Shown: positions 1 through 10,326, numbered from the stretch's first letter. The stretch is DNA of 64,000 nucleotides from an uncultured beta proteobacterium (GCA_903832285.1 CAILAY010000016.1:1-64000); one strand, 5' to 3'. Notes: generated by a model from the sequence alone, not told the origin. Numbers and translations: made by a program.

Positions 1-33
1 TGACTGGAGTTCAGACGTGTGCTCTTCCGATCT
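1..33 (+). other. Illumina TruSeq read-2 adapter remnant (assembly artefact)
   Basis: tgactggagttcagacgtgtgctcttccgatct matches the TruSeq adapter (reverse complement AGATCGGAAGAGCACACGTCTGAACTCCAGTCA). Confidence 0.98.
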
Positions 34-2678
34 ACCACTTGGGCAAGTTTCGAAAGTACTGACGCGACCGCTGTACTCGTTGTGTCCGTTCCACAAACCC
101 CCGCCACGGTCCAACCGGCCAGGGAGAGCGTGTAGGTGGATGCGGCGCCGATCGTCTGGTCTGCCAGGAAGGTCTTCTTGATCTCGGTGGCGCCGGAACC
201 CGTTGCCGAGCACCCAGCGACCTTCGGTCCGGTCAGTTTCATTTCGAGGGTCGGATGGTAGGTCAGTTCGTACATTTCATGCGGACCCCACAGCCTGAAC
301 TTGATGTTTCCGTAGCTGCTGACGTCCACTGTGCCATTGTTCGGCGCATTCACATACAACCCCATGTAGGAGTTGGCGAACGCCGACGCGGGCGTGGTGA
401 GAACGGCATAACGGAACAGGCTGGGCACGCCAGGCGGATTGTCGATGAGGCCTGCGACCCAGCCGTTTTCATCGATTTTCTGCGCAGACGTGCTGATAGC
501 TGGATCTTCGAAATAGCCGATATTGCCGTTGCTGGCGAGCCCACTGGTCGTGGCCGTCGCCCAACCGGCATGAAGATTGTTCGAGTCCAGCGCACCAACG
601 TAGTCAGCAGCAAATACCCCATTGCCGACCGCGCCAAAATTGCCGAGATAGGCCGCCGTCAATAGCGGAAGCGTCACGGGGCCAGCCGAGCCTGCGGCTG
701 CGCTCGGGTTCGGCGTACCACCAGCGGGCGCGGTGGCCGTTCCCCAGAAGTAGAGGTTGTCGAAGTACAGCGTTCCCCCGCCCGTCGTGGCTGAGGTGCC
801 CACCAGTTTGATCTGGTTGATCTTGGTCTTGTCCGGTGCGGTATAACCCCCCAGATCAATATCAAAGCTGTTCCAGCCTGCCAGCGTCGGCGTCACCGTG
901 ACCGGGTTTTCCAAGTCCGGTGGCGTGGATATCAGGGATATCTGTAGCGAGGTCACGTCGGGCGTCCAAACATCAATGTGCAGTTTGCCCATTGCGGATA
1001 CGTCAATGGGATTGTTGGAGAAATCAATGCCCTCGTAGTTCATCGTCGCGTACTTCTCGGTTTTGTTCCCTGCAATGGTGACTTCCGATACGACAGTCGA
1101 TTGTCCCCAGCCGGGGAATAGATTGACGCCGGGGATCTGCGTGTAAGCGTCGCTGTAGACTGACAGCACGCCGCTGGCCGCTACCGTGGGTGTGGGTGCC
1201 GCCGTCGTTGGCGCCGTGCCACCCGTGCCGCCACCGGATGCAGCCGGCTTCCAGAAGTAGATGTTGTCAAGGTAGACCGTGCCGCCGCCAGTCGTGGCCG
1301 AGGTGCCCACGAACTTCAACTGGTCAATCTGTGTCTTGTTGGGGACGGTATAGCCGGCCAGGTCAATGTCAAAGCTGTTCCAGCCGGCCAGCGTTGGCGT
1401 CACCGTCACGGCGTTCTCCAGGTCGCCCGTGGACGTGATGATGGAGACGGCAAGAGCCGTCACGTCCGGCGTCCAGACATCCAGGTGCAGTTTGGTCATG
1501 GCGGACACGTCGATGGCGTGACCGACAAAGTCAATGCCCTCGTAGTTCAGCGTCGCATATTTCTCGGTCTTGTTGCCGGCAATGGTGACTTCGGAGACTA
1601 CCGTCGATTGTCCCCATCCGGGGAACAGGTTCACCCCGGCAATCGGCGTGTAGGCATCGCTGTAGATCGACAGCACGTTGGCTGCCAGCGCGGTGGGGGT
1701 GGCCGCGGCCGTCGCTGGCGCGGTCGGGGTAACAACTACGAGCTTTGCATAGGTGATGTCGTCGAAGTAAAAGGTGGTGTTGGTTGCCGGTGCGGTCGAG
1801 CCGACAGCCGGAATGCTGAAGGCGGGGAAGATGCTGAGAGTGTTGTACGTAGTGCTGGACGAATAGGTGCCCGTGGTGGGCGTCGCGAAGTTGAAACTCA
1901 ACGTTTCCCAGCCGTTCTGCACGGTGGTCAATGCCTCGGCAGCGATGTTTGCACCGGCGTTATTTCCATCTTCAAGTTTGAGCGTGATGGGTGTGCCGAC
2001 CGGTGCGCCGGTGTAACTTCGCATCGTGACGATCTTGCTGCCTGACAGATCGACGGCGTCCACGAAGATGTGCGCTGCACTGCTCGTCGAGTTCACGGGA
2101 TCGCCCGAGGTGTAGATCGTGGCACCAGCCCAGGGCTGGCCAGTCGGGCCCTTGACCATTTTTGCGACCTGGTTGGATGCGCCCAGCACCGGGTCATCTG
2201 CAACCGCCGCAGAAATCAAACCTTCGAAGGCTTGGAACTTGAGCGTAGTTTCAGAGAAAGTAATCGCCACTGGCACTGTGTTAAACGCCTGTGAAATTGA
2301 GGCCGTCGCGGTATTCGGATTGTTCGCGAGGTCGTTGAACTTGCTGGCGGCAACACTCACGGTGATGGTGCCGCTGGTACCCACCGGTGTCACAACCAGC
2401 GTGTAGTGCGTCGCATCCACCTTGGTCAGCGTGCCGGGCGTCCCGTTCGTGATCACCAGGTCTTCAACGGTGAAACTGGTGCCAACGTCTTCGCTGAAGG
2501 TAAAGGTGAAGGTCACCGGACCCGTGGCCGCGGTAGCTGGGGTGGCTACGTTATCGGTGATGACGACCGTGGGAGGCACCGTATCGGTGGACAGGGTACC
2601 ACCGCCGCAGGCGCTGATCAGCAACGACGCAGCCAGGGCACAGGCGGACAGGGCAAAGGATTTTGCAAGTTGATTCAT
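34..2678 (-). CDS. Secreted lipoprotein with Ig-like domain and two tandem carbohydrate-binding-like repeats; C-terminus truncated by contig end
   Basis: Manual reverse-strand translation gives an uninterrupted frame from ATG at 2678 (MNQLAKSFALSACALAASLLISACGGGTLSTDTVPPTVVITDNV...) to the adapter. Lipobox LISAC. Absent from the ORF track because no stop codon occurs before the edge. Confidence 0.9.
741..1169 (-). repeat. Tandem protein repeat copy 2 (~143 aa) within the truncated lipoprotein
   Basis: VLSVYSDAYTQIPGVNLFPGWGQSTVVSEVTIAGNKTEKYATMNYEGIDF...LYFDNLYFWG, nearly identical to copy 1. Confidence 0.9.
1249..1676 (-). repeat. Tandem protein repeat copy 1 (~143 aa) within the truncated lipoprotein
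   Basis: VLSIYSDAYTPIAGVNLFPGWGQSTVVSEVTIAGNKTEKYATLNYEGIDF...VYLDNIYFWK; copies offset by ~507 bp. Confidence 0.9.
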
Positions 2679-2731
2679 TGAAAGTGCTCCAGGCTGTTGC
2701 AGTGAACGAGGTTGATTTGAAAGCGCAACCA

Positions 2732-2745
2732 TGAAAGCGCTTTCA
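2732..2745. promoter_or_regulatory. LacI-family operator palindrome TGAAAGCGCTTTCA
   Basis: Perfect 14-bp palindrome upstream of the lipoprotein gene; TATGAT lies 4 bp upstream of it on the minus strand. Confidence 0.85.
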
Positions 2746-2958
2746 ATCGATCATAGAAAGAAGGGCCTGGCTTGACTAGCGTCCTGAGCCTAGGGCTTTC
2801 CCTTAAACAGCAGTAGGTGAATACCCTTGCCATAAAGAGCTTCAGGCCAACCGTTGCGCCTGGCAACTATTGGTAAACCCGGACCTGGCCGAATTGCGTG
2901 CTGTCCTGGACAAAGGATGCCGGTATCGGTCCTCCCAGATCGCCACCCCTAGCAAGGT

Positions 2959-3186
2959 TCAGTGGAATGAACTGAGGTGAGTCGAGGACGAGGCTGGACT
3001 GCCCTCAAATACCGGGACGCCCGCTGCGATGAAAGGTAGCCACACTTTTTCTAAAGGCGAAGCTGAAGAGTGAGGATCACCATCATTGGCCGCTGCGGCA
3101 ATGTCTACGGTGGACGGTGTGGTGTCAGCGTTGCTGCAACCGCCGCAAGAAGCAGCGAGCGCGGCGATTGTCAGCGCACAGGCACA
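2959..3186 (-). pseudogene. Possible remnant of a lipoprotein gene (start-less frame with lipobox-like sequence)
   Basis: Frame TGT..TGA encodes CALTIAALAASCGGCSNADTTPSTVDIAAAAND..., resembling a lipoprotein signal peptide, but it is preceded in frame by TGA and has no start. Confidence 0.35.
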
Positions 3187-3203
3187 TCACCTGATTTGAA
3201 AGA

Positions 3204-5468
3204 TCACTGAAGGCGCTCCAGTTTCCCGGGGGCCACGCTTAAGGATTTACCGTCGCTGAATCGCACTGAAATCGGTACCCTGGTGGCGTTGTAGGCAAGG
3301 TAGGTCTTGCTCCCGTCTGGCTTCTTGAAAACCTGATACAGCGTGGTGTCAGCAGTCACACTGAAGTCCGGCGTCCCCATCTCCTGCAGACTGGCCAGCC
3401 AGTGCAGTGCATGGCTGCGCGTGTCGCCGAGTTCGAACGAACCCCAGCGGTTCCAACGCGCCAGACCGGCCGCCGGGTCGGCCAGGCCGAGGTACTCGGC
3501 AAAGATGTCTTGCCAGATGTCAGCGGGGGTCACGCTCTTGCCTCGGGCGTTGAATACTTCGATCTCGGGTTTGAGCGAGGCAACATTTCGACTGATGAAC
3601 TCAGGGTCGCGGGCCAGATAGGTAGAGGTCGTGGTCAGCGGCAGGATGTTGATGCCCTTGATCTGGCGCGGGTCGTCAATCCACCAGGTGTTGTGTGCAT
3701 ACATGCCGCCGAACACCTGACTCACCTCGACGCTCTTGTACTCGGGCGCAAACACCGTATGGTGGATGTCGAACCAGTAGTGGTTGATCGCATCGATTTC
3801 GGTCGTGTATAGGTAGAGGCCCAGATCACGCAAGGCCCGGTCGCCCTTGATCTCGCCCCAAAGAATGAGGCCGGCCCAGGCGTTTACCGCTTCGCTGGAC
3901 GACTCCTGGTTGTTGCCCATGGCGCCCATGCCGATGCCTGAAGCCCAGGAGTGCCCTTCATAGGGATCGAAATTGCGCAGAAACGGGAACTCGGCGCCAC
4001 CTCGCTTGGCCGTAGCGATGTCGGCGATCAGCAGGTCGATCATGCCGCCCCATTTTTCGGTTGCGGCCCAGGCCGGATCCCGCAGCGCAATGTCGGCGGC
4101 GGCGTGGATCCAGTAGCCGTAGGTGAAATGGTGGTCGTTGAGCTGTTCCACCGTGTAGAACTCCTCTGGATAGGCCGCCACCGTGCCAGCCGCCTTGTCC
4201 CAGTGAAAGTAGGTGTTGCCTTCGCCAGAAAGCCATTGCTCGGCACGACCCTTCACCAATGTCAGCAAACGGTCGCGGCCCTCCATGTCACCCTGCTGCT
4301 CAGCCACGTCCATCACTTTCAGGATACGTTGCAGTCCCTTACCCTGCCAGTAGGGCCCCTTGCCCTCTTCCAGCATCATGCGCCGCGCGTTGCGCTGGTC
4401 TGACTTCATGATTTCACCGAGCAGCGTCTTTTGCGCCGGGTCGGCTACCGCGGGCCAGAACGGGACAAACCCGGTATAGGTGGACGTGGTTGTGAACTGC
4501 TGTGCAGCAAGTAGCTTGATCTTGCCGCGCACCGTGTCGTACTCTGGCCCCAACTTGTTCTGGACCGATGCGTTGTTGAACCATTGGTGCGGGTACAGGC
4601 CCAGTAGTGGTCCGTTGTCTTCACCTTCCATCGTACGCGTGCTGGCCTTGAACGTGGTCTCGATCTGGCTGGATCCCTTGTCAAAACGCCAGTCCACATG
4701 CGTGTCCTGGATGAACGAGTAGGCGTGCCGCGTAAAAAGCGCCAAGGTGGGCGCCTTGTCGTCGGGCAGCGCGGCGGCGGCGACGTATCCTTTGCCTGGG
4801 GGCAGGCGCCCAATCCATTCAGTGGCAGAGACCGGTTCCCACCTCACGCCGGTCGGGCCGAACAGCGCATAGGTCTTCCCTTTGAGGCGCAGCGCCAGAA
4901 CGCGCGGATCGGCATCGGCGTGGATGCGCTCGGCGGCGGCAGGCAGACGCGCGCGCAGATCGCCGCGCGACAACTGCAGGTACGCGTAGGGGCTGCCGTG
5001 AGCCACCGTTACGCGCATGTCGTCGGCGCCCCGGCCCAACGAAATGTCGATCGACCAGTCGCTCGCCTTGGCAAGTCGACTCTGCCCGGGCTCGAAGGCG
5101 GTGGGGGAGAGCAGCAGCGCGTCGGTATGCGGGTAGCGGATCTCGGTGTCGCGGCGCTCGGTCGGCACAACGACTTTGCTCGGCAACGCCAGTTCAAATC
5201 CGGCGGCCGTCGGACGCACGGTGATCGGCTGCACGAAGATCGCCTCGGGCGTCGGGTTGTAGATAAGCGTCGAGTACCACTGCGCTGTCTGCGCAGCGGT
5301 CTTGGACAGCGACTCCGTGCGATAAACCGCTGTCGGCACGACTCGGTCGCTGCCCTTGGGTGCCAGAAAATAGGTGCCAGCGCCCATTTTGACGGGCTGA
5401 GCCAAAGCCCCGTGCAAGACGGTACATGTGAGCAGCACTGCCGCGGAGCAAGCTTGAATAAATTTCAT
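3204..5468 (-). CDS. Endo-beta-1,3-glucanase, glycoside hydrolase family 81, secreted
   Basis: 754 aa; signal peptide MKFIQACSAAVLLTCTVLHGALA; GH81-type motifs DHHFTYGYW and NNQESSSEAVNAW. Confidence 0.9.
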   Translation of the reverse strand: MKFIQACSAAVLLTCTVLHGALAQPVKMGAGTYFLAPKGSDRVVPTAVYRTESLSKTAAQTAQWYSTLIYNPTPEAIFVQPITVRPTAAGFELALPSKVVVPTERRDTEIRYPHTDALLLSPTAFEPGQSRLAKASDWSIDISLGRGADDMRVTVAHGSPYAYLQLSRGDLRARLPAAAERIHADADPRVLALRLKGKTYALFGPTGVRWEPVSATEWIGRLPPGKGYVAAAALPDDKAPTLALFTRHAYSFIQDTHVDWRFDKGSSQIETTFKASTRTMEGEDNGPLLGLYPHQWFNNASVQNKLGPEYDTVRGKIKLLAAQQFTTTSTYTGFVPFWPAVADPAQKTLLGEIMKSDQRNARRMMLEEGKGPYWQGKGLQRILKVMDVAEQQGDMEGRDRLLTLVKGRAEQWLSGEGNTYFHWDKAAGTVAAYPEEFYTVEQLNDHHFTYGYWIHAAADIALRDPAWAATEKWGGMIDLLIADIATAKRGGAEFPFLRNFDPYEGHSWASGIGMGAMGNNQESSSEAVNAWAGLILWGEIKGDRALRDLGLYLYTTEIDAINHYWFDIHHTVFAPEYKSVEVSQVFGGMYAHNTWWIDDPRQIKGINILPLTTTSTYLARDPEFISRNVASLKPEIEVFNARGKSVTPADIWQDIFAEYLGLADPAAGLARWNRWGSFELGDTRSHALHWLASLQEMGTPDFSVTADTTLYQVFKKPDGSKTYLAYNATRVPISVRFSDGKSLSVAPGKLERLQ

Positions 5469-5513
5469 GTGGGATCCCCTTTACTGGCAGGTGTCAGACC
5501 ATCGACATGATAA

Positions 5514-5527
5514 TGAAAGCGCTTTCA
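5514..5527. promoter_or_regulatory. LacI-family operator palindrome TGAAAGCGCTTTCA
   Basis: Perfect palindrome in the divergent GH81/porin intergenic region. Confidence 0.85.
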
Positions 5528-5664
5528 AATAGCATCCACAGGATTACCCTGAAAGGGTTTACCCGAGGCTGTTGACGGGGCGCATACCGTCGAAAAATTG
5601 ACGGTGCACTAGGGAAAACACGGAGTCCAAATAATTAAATAAGGCAGCATGATTTCCATGTCTG

Positions 5665-5678
5665 TGAAAGCGCTTTCA
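5665..5678. promoter_or_regulatory. LacI-family operator palindrome TGAAAGCGCTTTCA
   Basis: Second perfect palindrome in the same intergenic region, 24 bp before the porin ATG. Confidence 0.85.
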
Positions 5679-5701
5679 AGTTACCCCGGAATCCACTCAC
5701 C

Positions 5702-7120
5702 ATGAATATCGATTCAACCCCATACCGTTCCTCTGGGCGGCCTGCAGCCTGCACCGCCAGAGCGCCATTCCGCGCCAACCTGCGACTCAGCCTGTTGGCT
5801 GCGGCGCTCTGTCTTTCTGGTGCCAGCCATGCCATTGAATTCGGAGCGAACGGCATGTTCAGCTTGACCGGATTTGCCGAGACGACCACGGGATTGTCCA
5901 GCAACTGGTGCGGCAATTGCCAGTGGGTCAAGGGTGCCGTGAAGGACGAAAACTGGGCCGACGCGCTCGCGCCGGGGCGCCCGTACCAAACGGTGGCAAC
6001 GGGCTTCTATCAGGTGCAACCCTACTTGGGCGCCAAGCTCGACCTGATCGACGGTTTCAAGCTTGCGGGTCTGCTGAGCCAGCGCTACCGTGACGGCGTG
6101 GTGAACGGCGACCATGTGGAAACCCGCTACGGTGGCTTGGTGGATGTCCCGGGGTTCTGGTACCAAAAAAACGTCTCCGTCAGCCACGAAGACTATGGTA
6201 GTTTGCGCATCGGCGCGATGACCACCCGGGGCTGGAGCGTCGCCGACTTCCCCTACGGAACCAACGTCGGCATGTCCTACGAGTGGGGTTCAAGTGGCGC
6301 GGGCTACGGCATGCTGAGCAACGCAGTGAGCTACACCTCACGCATCCTGGACGTGGCCCAGGGGGATCTGGTGCTGGAGGCGACCTACGATCAAGGAAAC
6401 GAACTGTTCAAGATCAACAAGCCACGGTTCATCGAGTTGTACGGGCAGTTCCACAGGGGCGACTTGGTGCTGGATGCTGTGCTACAAGATTCGCACAATG
6501 GGACTCCCGCTGCGTGGGGCCATGCACCCTTCAGTGGCCTGACACCGAACGCGGCCGACGACCCCCTGCTGCGGGGCTCCAGCCAGAACATCGCGATGGT
6601 CATGGCACGCTACCAGATCGATTCCAAACTCGAGATCTCGGGCGGCCTGCGCCGCAACCACTGGAGTGGAGCCAACGCCGTGATCACCAACCCCACGGGT
6701 GCGATCACGCCGACTGGCGTGCAGGGAACATGGAACAACATGTTCAACGTCAATTGGGGCGGTTCCCTCAACGGCGTGCAGAACCCGGGCTACCCCGCCA
6801 CGTCCGTGGACGTGCTGATGGGCGCCCGTTACCGCATGGGCAAATGGGTTGCCTCCACCGGGCTGGTGCACCTGGGAACGGCGAGCACGGCCAACCCAAG
6901 CGAGCGCGGCCAGAGCAACTCTGCGCTGTTCAACACCTTCGGTTTGAACTATGACTACGGTGGCGGTCTGGTGTTTGAGTCCACGCTGGGCACGGTGCAC
7001 TATGCCAGGCTCGGTCTGGCACCGATGTCGATGCCCGGAAACGACGCCTTTTCCAACGTGGATTCGCGTGTGAATCGCAATGGCAACTGGTTCACGGTCG
7101 GCGCGGTCTACTCGTTTTGA
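5702..7120 (+). CDS. Outer-membrane beta-barrel porin, probably carbohydrate-selective
   Basis: 472 aa; signal peptide ending GASHA; alternating aromatic beta-strand pattern; C-terminal FTVGAVYSF ending in F. Confidence 0.75.
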   Translation: MNIDSTPYRSSGRPAACTARAPFRANLRLSLLAAALCLSGASHAIEFGANGMFSLTGFAETTTGLSSNWCGNCQWVKGAVKDENWADALAPGRPYQTVATGFYQVQPYLGAKLDLIDGFKLAGLLSQRYRDGVVNGDHVETRYGGLVDVPGFWYQKNVSVSHEDYGSLRIGAMTTRGWSVADFPYGTNVGMSYEWGSSGAGYGMLSNAVSYTSRILDVAQGDLVLEATYDQGNELFKINKPRFIELYGQFHRGDLVLDAVLQDSHNGTPAAWGHAPFSGLTPNAADDPLLRGSSQNIAMVMARYQIDSKLEISGGLRRNHWSGANAVITNPTGAITPTGVQGTWNNMFNVNWGGSLNGVQNPGYPATSVDVLMGARYRMGKWVASTGLVHLGTASTANPSERGQSNSALFNTFGLNYDYGGGLVFESTLGTVHYARLGLAPMSMPGNDAFSNVDSRVNRNGNWFTVGAVYSF

Positions 7121-7145
7121 CGCCCACAAGTTCAAGGTCAATCCC

Positions 7146-8915
7146 ATGAAACTCACGAAATTCTGCACGATGCACGCGTCTCAATTGGTAAGCGTCGCTT
7201 CAACCCTTGCGCTGGCGATGCTGCTTGCCGCCTGCGGCGGTTCCGGCACGACGCCGATCACCGACGCAACGACCACGCCCAGCGGCCTGCGTGCACTGCC
7301 CGCACCCTACACCTCGGCCAAAGCCGTGAGCTACTCGCCGTATCGCAGCACCACGACCGACGCCGCAACCCATGGCACCGAAGTCATCACCGACGCCATG
7401 GTGGAGCAGGACCTCAGGTTGCTCGTTGCTGGCGGCTTCGGCCTGATCCGGTTGTTTGACAGTGACGATGTCGCAGTAACGGTGATGCGCGTCATCAGCA
7501 CCAAGAACCTGCCGCTCGTGGTGCATCAGGGCATCTACATTCAGGCCGGCAATGACGCTTTCAGCGCCGACGAGATCGCGCGCGGAGTGGCTCTTGCCAA
7601 AAGCTACCCCAACATCATTCTGGCCGTCAGCGTGGGTAACGAGACCATGGTGAATTGGAGCACGACACCCATCAATCCGACCGTGATGGCGCAGCACCTG
7701 GCCTACGTGCGCAGCCAGATCACGCAGCCGGTCACGACCGACGACAACTGGGCTTTCTACGGTCAGGCGCCCAGAATCATCATGGACACCATCGACTTCG
7801 CTTCGGTGCACACCTACTCCATGGTGGACGCGCACTACCTTCCGACCAAGTGGGACTGGAAGCAACTGAGCGTTAGCGATCTGGGGCTGCGTGCCACAGA
7901 CATGATGAACGCCGCCATGGGTTCGACACGCAGCGATTACCAGGTGGTGCGCGATTTCTTCGACGTCCAGGGCTACAAGGCCATGCCTATCGTCATTGGT
8001 GAAACCGGCTGGAAGGCCGTCGATTCCAGCGGCGCCAGTTGGTACCGCTACTTGGCGCACCCGGTGAACCAGAAGATGTACCTGGACCGCCTGGCCACTT
8101 GGGCGAACGAAGGAAAGACCGGCGCCGGTCCAAAGCAGGTCATCTACTTTGAAGCGTTCGACGAACCCTGGAAGGGAAGCGACGACAAGTGGGGGCTGTT
8201 CAACGTGCAGCGCCAGGCGCGTTACGCGGTGCAGGCGCTGCACACCGACAAGAGCAAGCCCGACACTGTCGTGACCTGGAACTGGGAGCCCGGCAGCTAC
8301 ACGGACGCCGACGCCGTCTACTACGCCCCGCCTACCATCCATGCCGCCGTGACGCAGACCAAGTACACGCTGTATTCGGAAGCGACACTGGCAGCGTCAG
8401 AGTTGCGTGAAACCTGGTTTGGCACCGTGCGTATGGACGCCTTTGCCAGCAGCACTTATCCGGAAGTCAGTAGCACCGCAGCCCCAGGCGACGGTACGCA
8501 CAGCATTGATATCGGTCCAAATCCGCAAAGTTACGGCTGGGGCGTGTTGATTCAGTCGAACCCGGGTGGCGCTTCCATCAACCTGTCGAACTTTGCCAGC
8601 GGCAACATCAATTTCAGCGTCAAGACCACCTATGCCGGCAAACTCCAGGTCGGACTGAGCAGCGACAGCGCGGACAACGGCCCTCAAGAAGCCTTTGTAG
8701 TTTTTGGCAATGGCCAGTACGGGTATTGCAATACCGGAAGTTGGTGCCAGGTTTCGATACCGGTGCAGGCCTTCCTTACTGCCAATCCCAAGCTGGATCT
8801 TCATCTTGTATTGACACGCTTCATGCTGGCTGATGTTTACGCCACCACCGGGAACTCCGCCCCGACCACAGCCCAACCTGACGTCTATCTGGACGGCGTT
8901 TACTGGCAGCAATGA
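7146..8915 (+). CDS. GH17-family beta-1,3-glucanase/transglycosylase-like lipoprotein with C-terminal beta-sandwich-like domain
   Basis: Start MKLTKFCTMHASQ...LAMLLAACGGSG (lipobox LLAAC). GH17 signatures SVGNETMV and VIGETGWK; FEAFDEPWKG. Confidence 0.85.
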   Translation: MKLTKFCTMHASQLVSVASTLALAMLLAACGGSGTTPITDATTTPSGLRALPAPYTSAKAVSYSPYRSTTTDAATHGTEVITDAMVEQDLRLLVAGGFGLIRLFDSDDVAVTVMRVISTKNLPLVVHQGIYIQAGNDAFSADEIARGVALAKSYPNIILAVSVGNETMVNWSTTPINPTVMAQHLAYVRSQITQPVTTDDNWAFYGQAPRIIMDTIDFASVHTYSMVDAHYLPTKWDWKQLSVSDLGLRATDMMNAAMGSTRSDYQVVRDFFDVQGYKAMPIVIGETGWKAVDSSGASWYRYLAHPVNQKMYLDRLATWANEGKTGAGPKQVIYFEAFDEPWKGSDDKWGLFNVQRQARYAVQALHTDKSKPDTVVTWNWEPGSYTDADAVYYAPPTIHAAVTQTKYTLYSEATLAASELRETWFGTVRMDAFASSTYPEVSSTAAPGDGTHSIDIGPNPQSYGWGVLIQSNPGGASINLSNFASGNINFSVKTTYAGKLQVGLSSDSADNGPQEAFVVFGNGQYGYCNTGSWCQVSIPVQAFLTANPKLDLHLVLTRFMLADVYATTGNSAPTTAQPDVYLDGVYWQQ

Positions 8916-8979
8916 TGCTGCACTGAAGGCACGGATACTTCGGTGTTCGTGTGCCTCCCGTCTGCATCGCGCCACCCAG

Positions 8980-10326
8980 ATGATCCGGCACATCCTCTCG
9001 TCCCGCGACAGCGCTGCACGCTTGTCGGAGCAGCACGCGCTTGAAGCCGGCGCCGCAGCGGACTTGCCATCGGTCTGGGTGGATGCGCAGCGTTCGTTCC
9101 AGACGCTGCTGGGCTTTGGCGGCGCCTTCACCGAAGCAGCAGCAGTCACTTGGAACAACCTGCCAGAGGCCGAGCGTGAACAGGTGCTGCGCGCCTATTT
9201 TGATCGCGCCATCGGCCACGGCTACGCCATCTGCCGCGTGCACATGAACAGTTGCGACTTTTCGCTGGGCAACTACGCCCATGCAGACGAGCCGGGCGAC
9301 ACCGAACTCAGCGGCTTCTCGATTGAGCGCGACCGCCAGGCACTGCTGCCTTTCATCAAGGCGGCGCAGCGGGTGGCGGGTCAGCCCCTGAAACTGCTGA
9401 TGTCGCCCTGGAGTCCGCCGGCCTGGATGAAGAGCAACGGGCAGATGAATGAAGGCGGCCATCTGCTGGCGCAGTTCGCGCGGAGTTGGGCACGCTGCTA
9501 TGTGCGATTCATCCAGGAATACGAGGCCGAGGGCGTTCCGATCTGGGGCGTCTCGGTACAAAACGAACCCGCAGCCACGCAGCGCTGGGACTCCTGCATT
9601 TACAGCGCCCAGGAGGAGCGCGACTTCGTGCGCGATCATCTGGGGCCGGAACTCGCGGCCGCCGGCCTGGGACACATCCGGATCATTGTGTGGGATCACA
9701 ATCGCGACCTGCTGGTGGAACGTGCCAGTGTCGTCTACTCGGATCCCGAGGCGGCGAAATACGTGTGGGGAGCGGGCTTTCACTGGTACGGCGAGAACCA
9801 CTTCGACCAGGTGCAACTGCTGCACGACGCCTGGCCCGACAAGCAGTTGCTGTTCACCGAAGGCTGCCAGGAAGGCGGACCGCACCAGGGTTCCTGGGAC
9901 CTGGGCGAGCGCTATGCGCACTCGATCATCAACGATCTGAACCGCTGGACCGTTGGCTGGATCGACTGGAACTTGCTGCTGGACCACAACGGCGGCCCCA
10001 ACCATGTAGGTAATTTTTGCAGTGCGCCGATCCTGGCCGACAGCCGCAATGACGCGCTCCTGTACCAGAGTTCCTACTACTATATCGGGCACTTCGCGCG
10101 CCATATCCTGCCCGGCGCGCGGCGCGTGTTGTGCGCTGCATCGCGCCACGATCTGGAGGCCTGCGCCTTTGTCAATCCCGACGGCGGTCTGGCCACCGTT
10201 GTCATGAACCGCACCGAGAATCCGATCCGTTTCCGCCTGACCCTGGGCGGCGTCGAAGCCCAGGCCGAACTGCCGCCGCGCTCTATTGCCACCTACCTGC
10301 AGCACGGTCTGCCCGCGCCGCGATAG
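8980..10326 (+). CDS. Glycoside hydrolase family 30 (glucosylceramidase/beta-1,6-glucanase-like), no obvious signal peptide
   Basis: MSPWSPPAWMKSNG, SVQNEPAATQRWDSC, LLFTEGCQEG, DWNLLLDHNGGPNHVGNFC motifs typical of GH30. Confidence 0.88.
   Translation: MIRHILSSRDSAARLSEQHALEAGAAADLPSVWVDAQRSFQTLLGFGGAFTEAAAVTWNNLPEAEREQVLRAYFDRAIGHGYAICRVHMNSCDFSLGNYAHADEPGDTELSGFSIERDRQALLPFIKAAQRVAGQPLKLLMSPWSPPAWMKSNGQMNEGGHLLAQFARSWARCYVRFIQEYEAEGVPIWGVSVQNEPAATQRWDSCIYSAQEERDFVRDHLGPELAAAGLGHIRIIVWDHNRDLLVERASVVYSDPEAAKYVWGAGFHWYGENHFDQVQLLHDAWPDKQLLFTEGCQEGGPHQGSWDLGERYAHSIINDLNRWTVGWIDWNLLLDHNGGPNHVGNFCSAPILADSRNDALLYQSSYYYIGHFARHILPGARRVLCAASRHDLEACAFVNPDGGLATVVMNRTENPIRFRLTLGGVEAQAELPPRSIATYLQHGLPAPR

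Noticed and set aside
1485-2681. Several plus-strand ORFs (e.g. 1485..2045, 2406..2681)
   Set aside because: Lie opposite the long open minus-strand lipoprotein frame, which has a signal peptide and coherent repeats.
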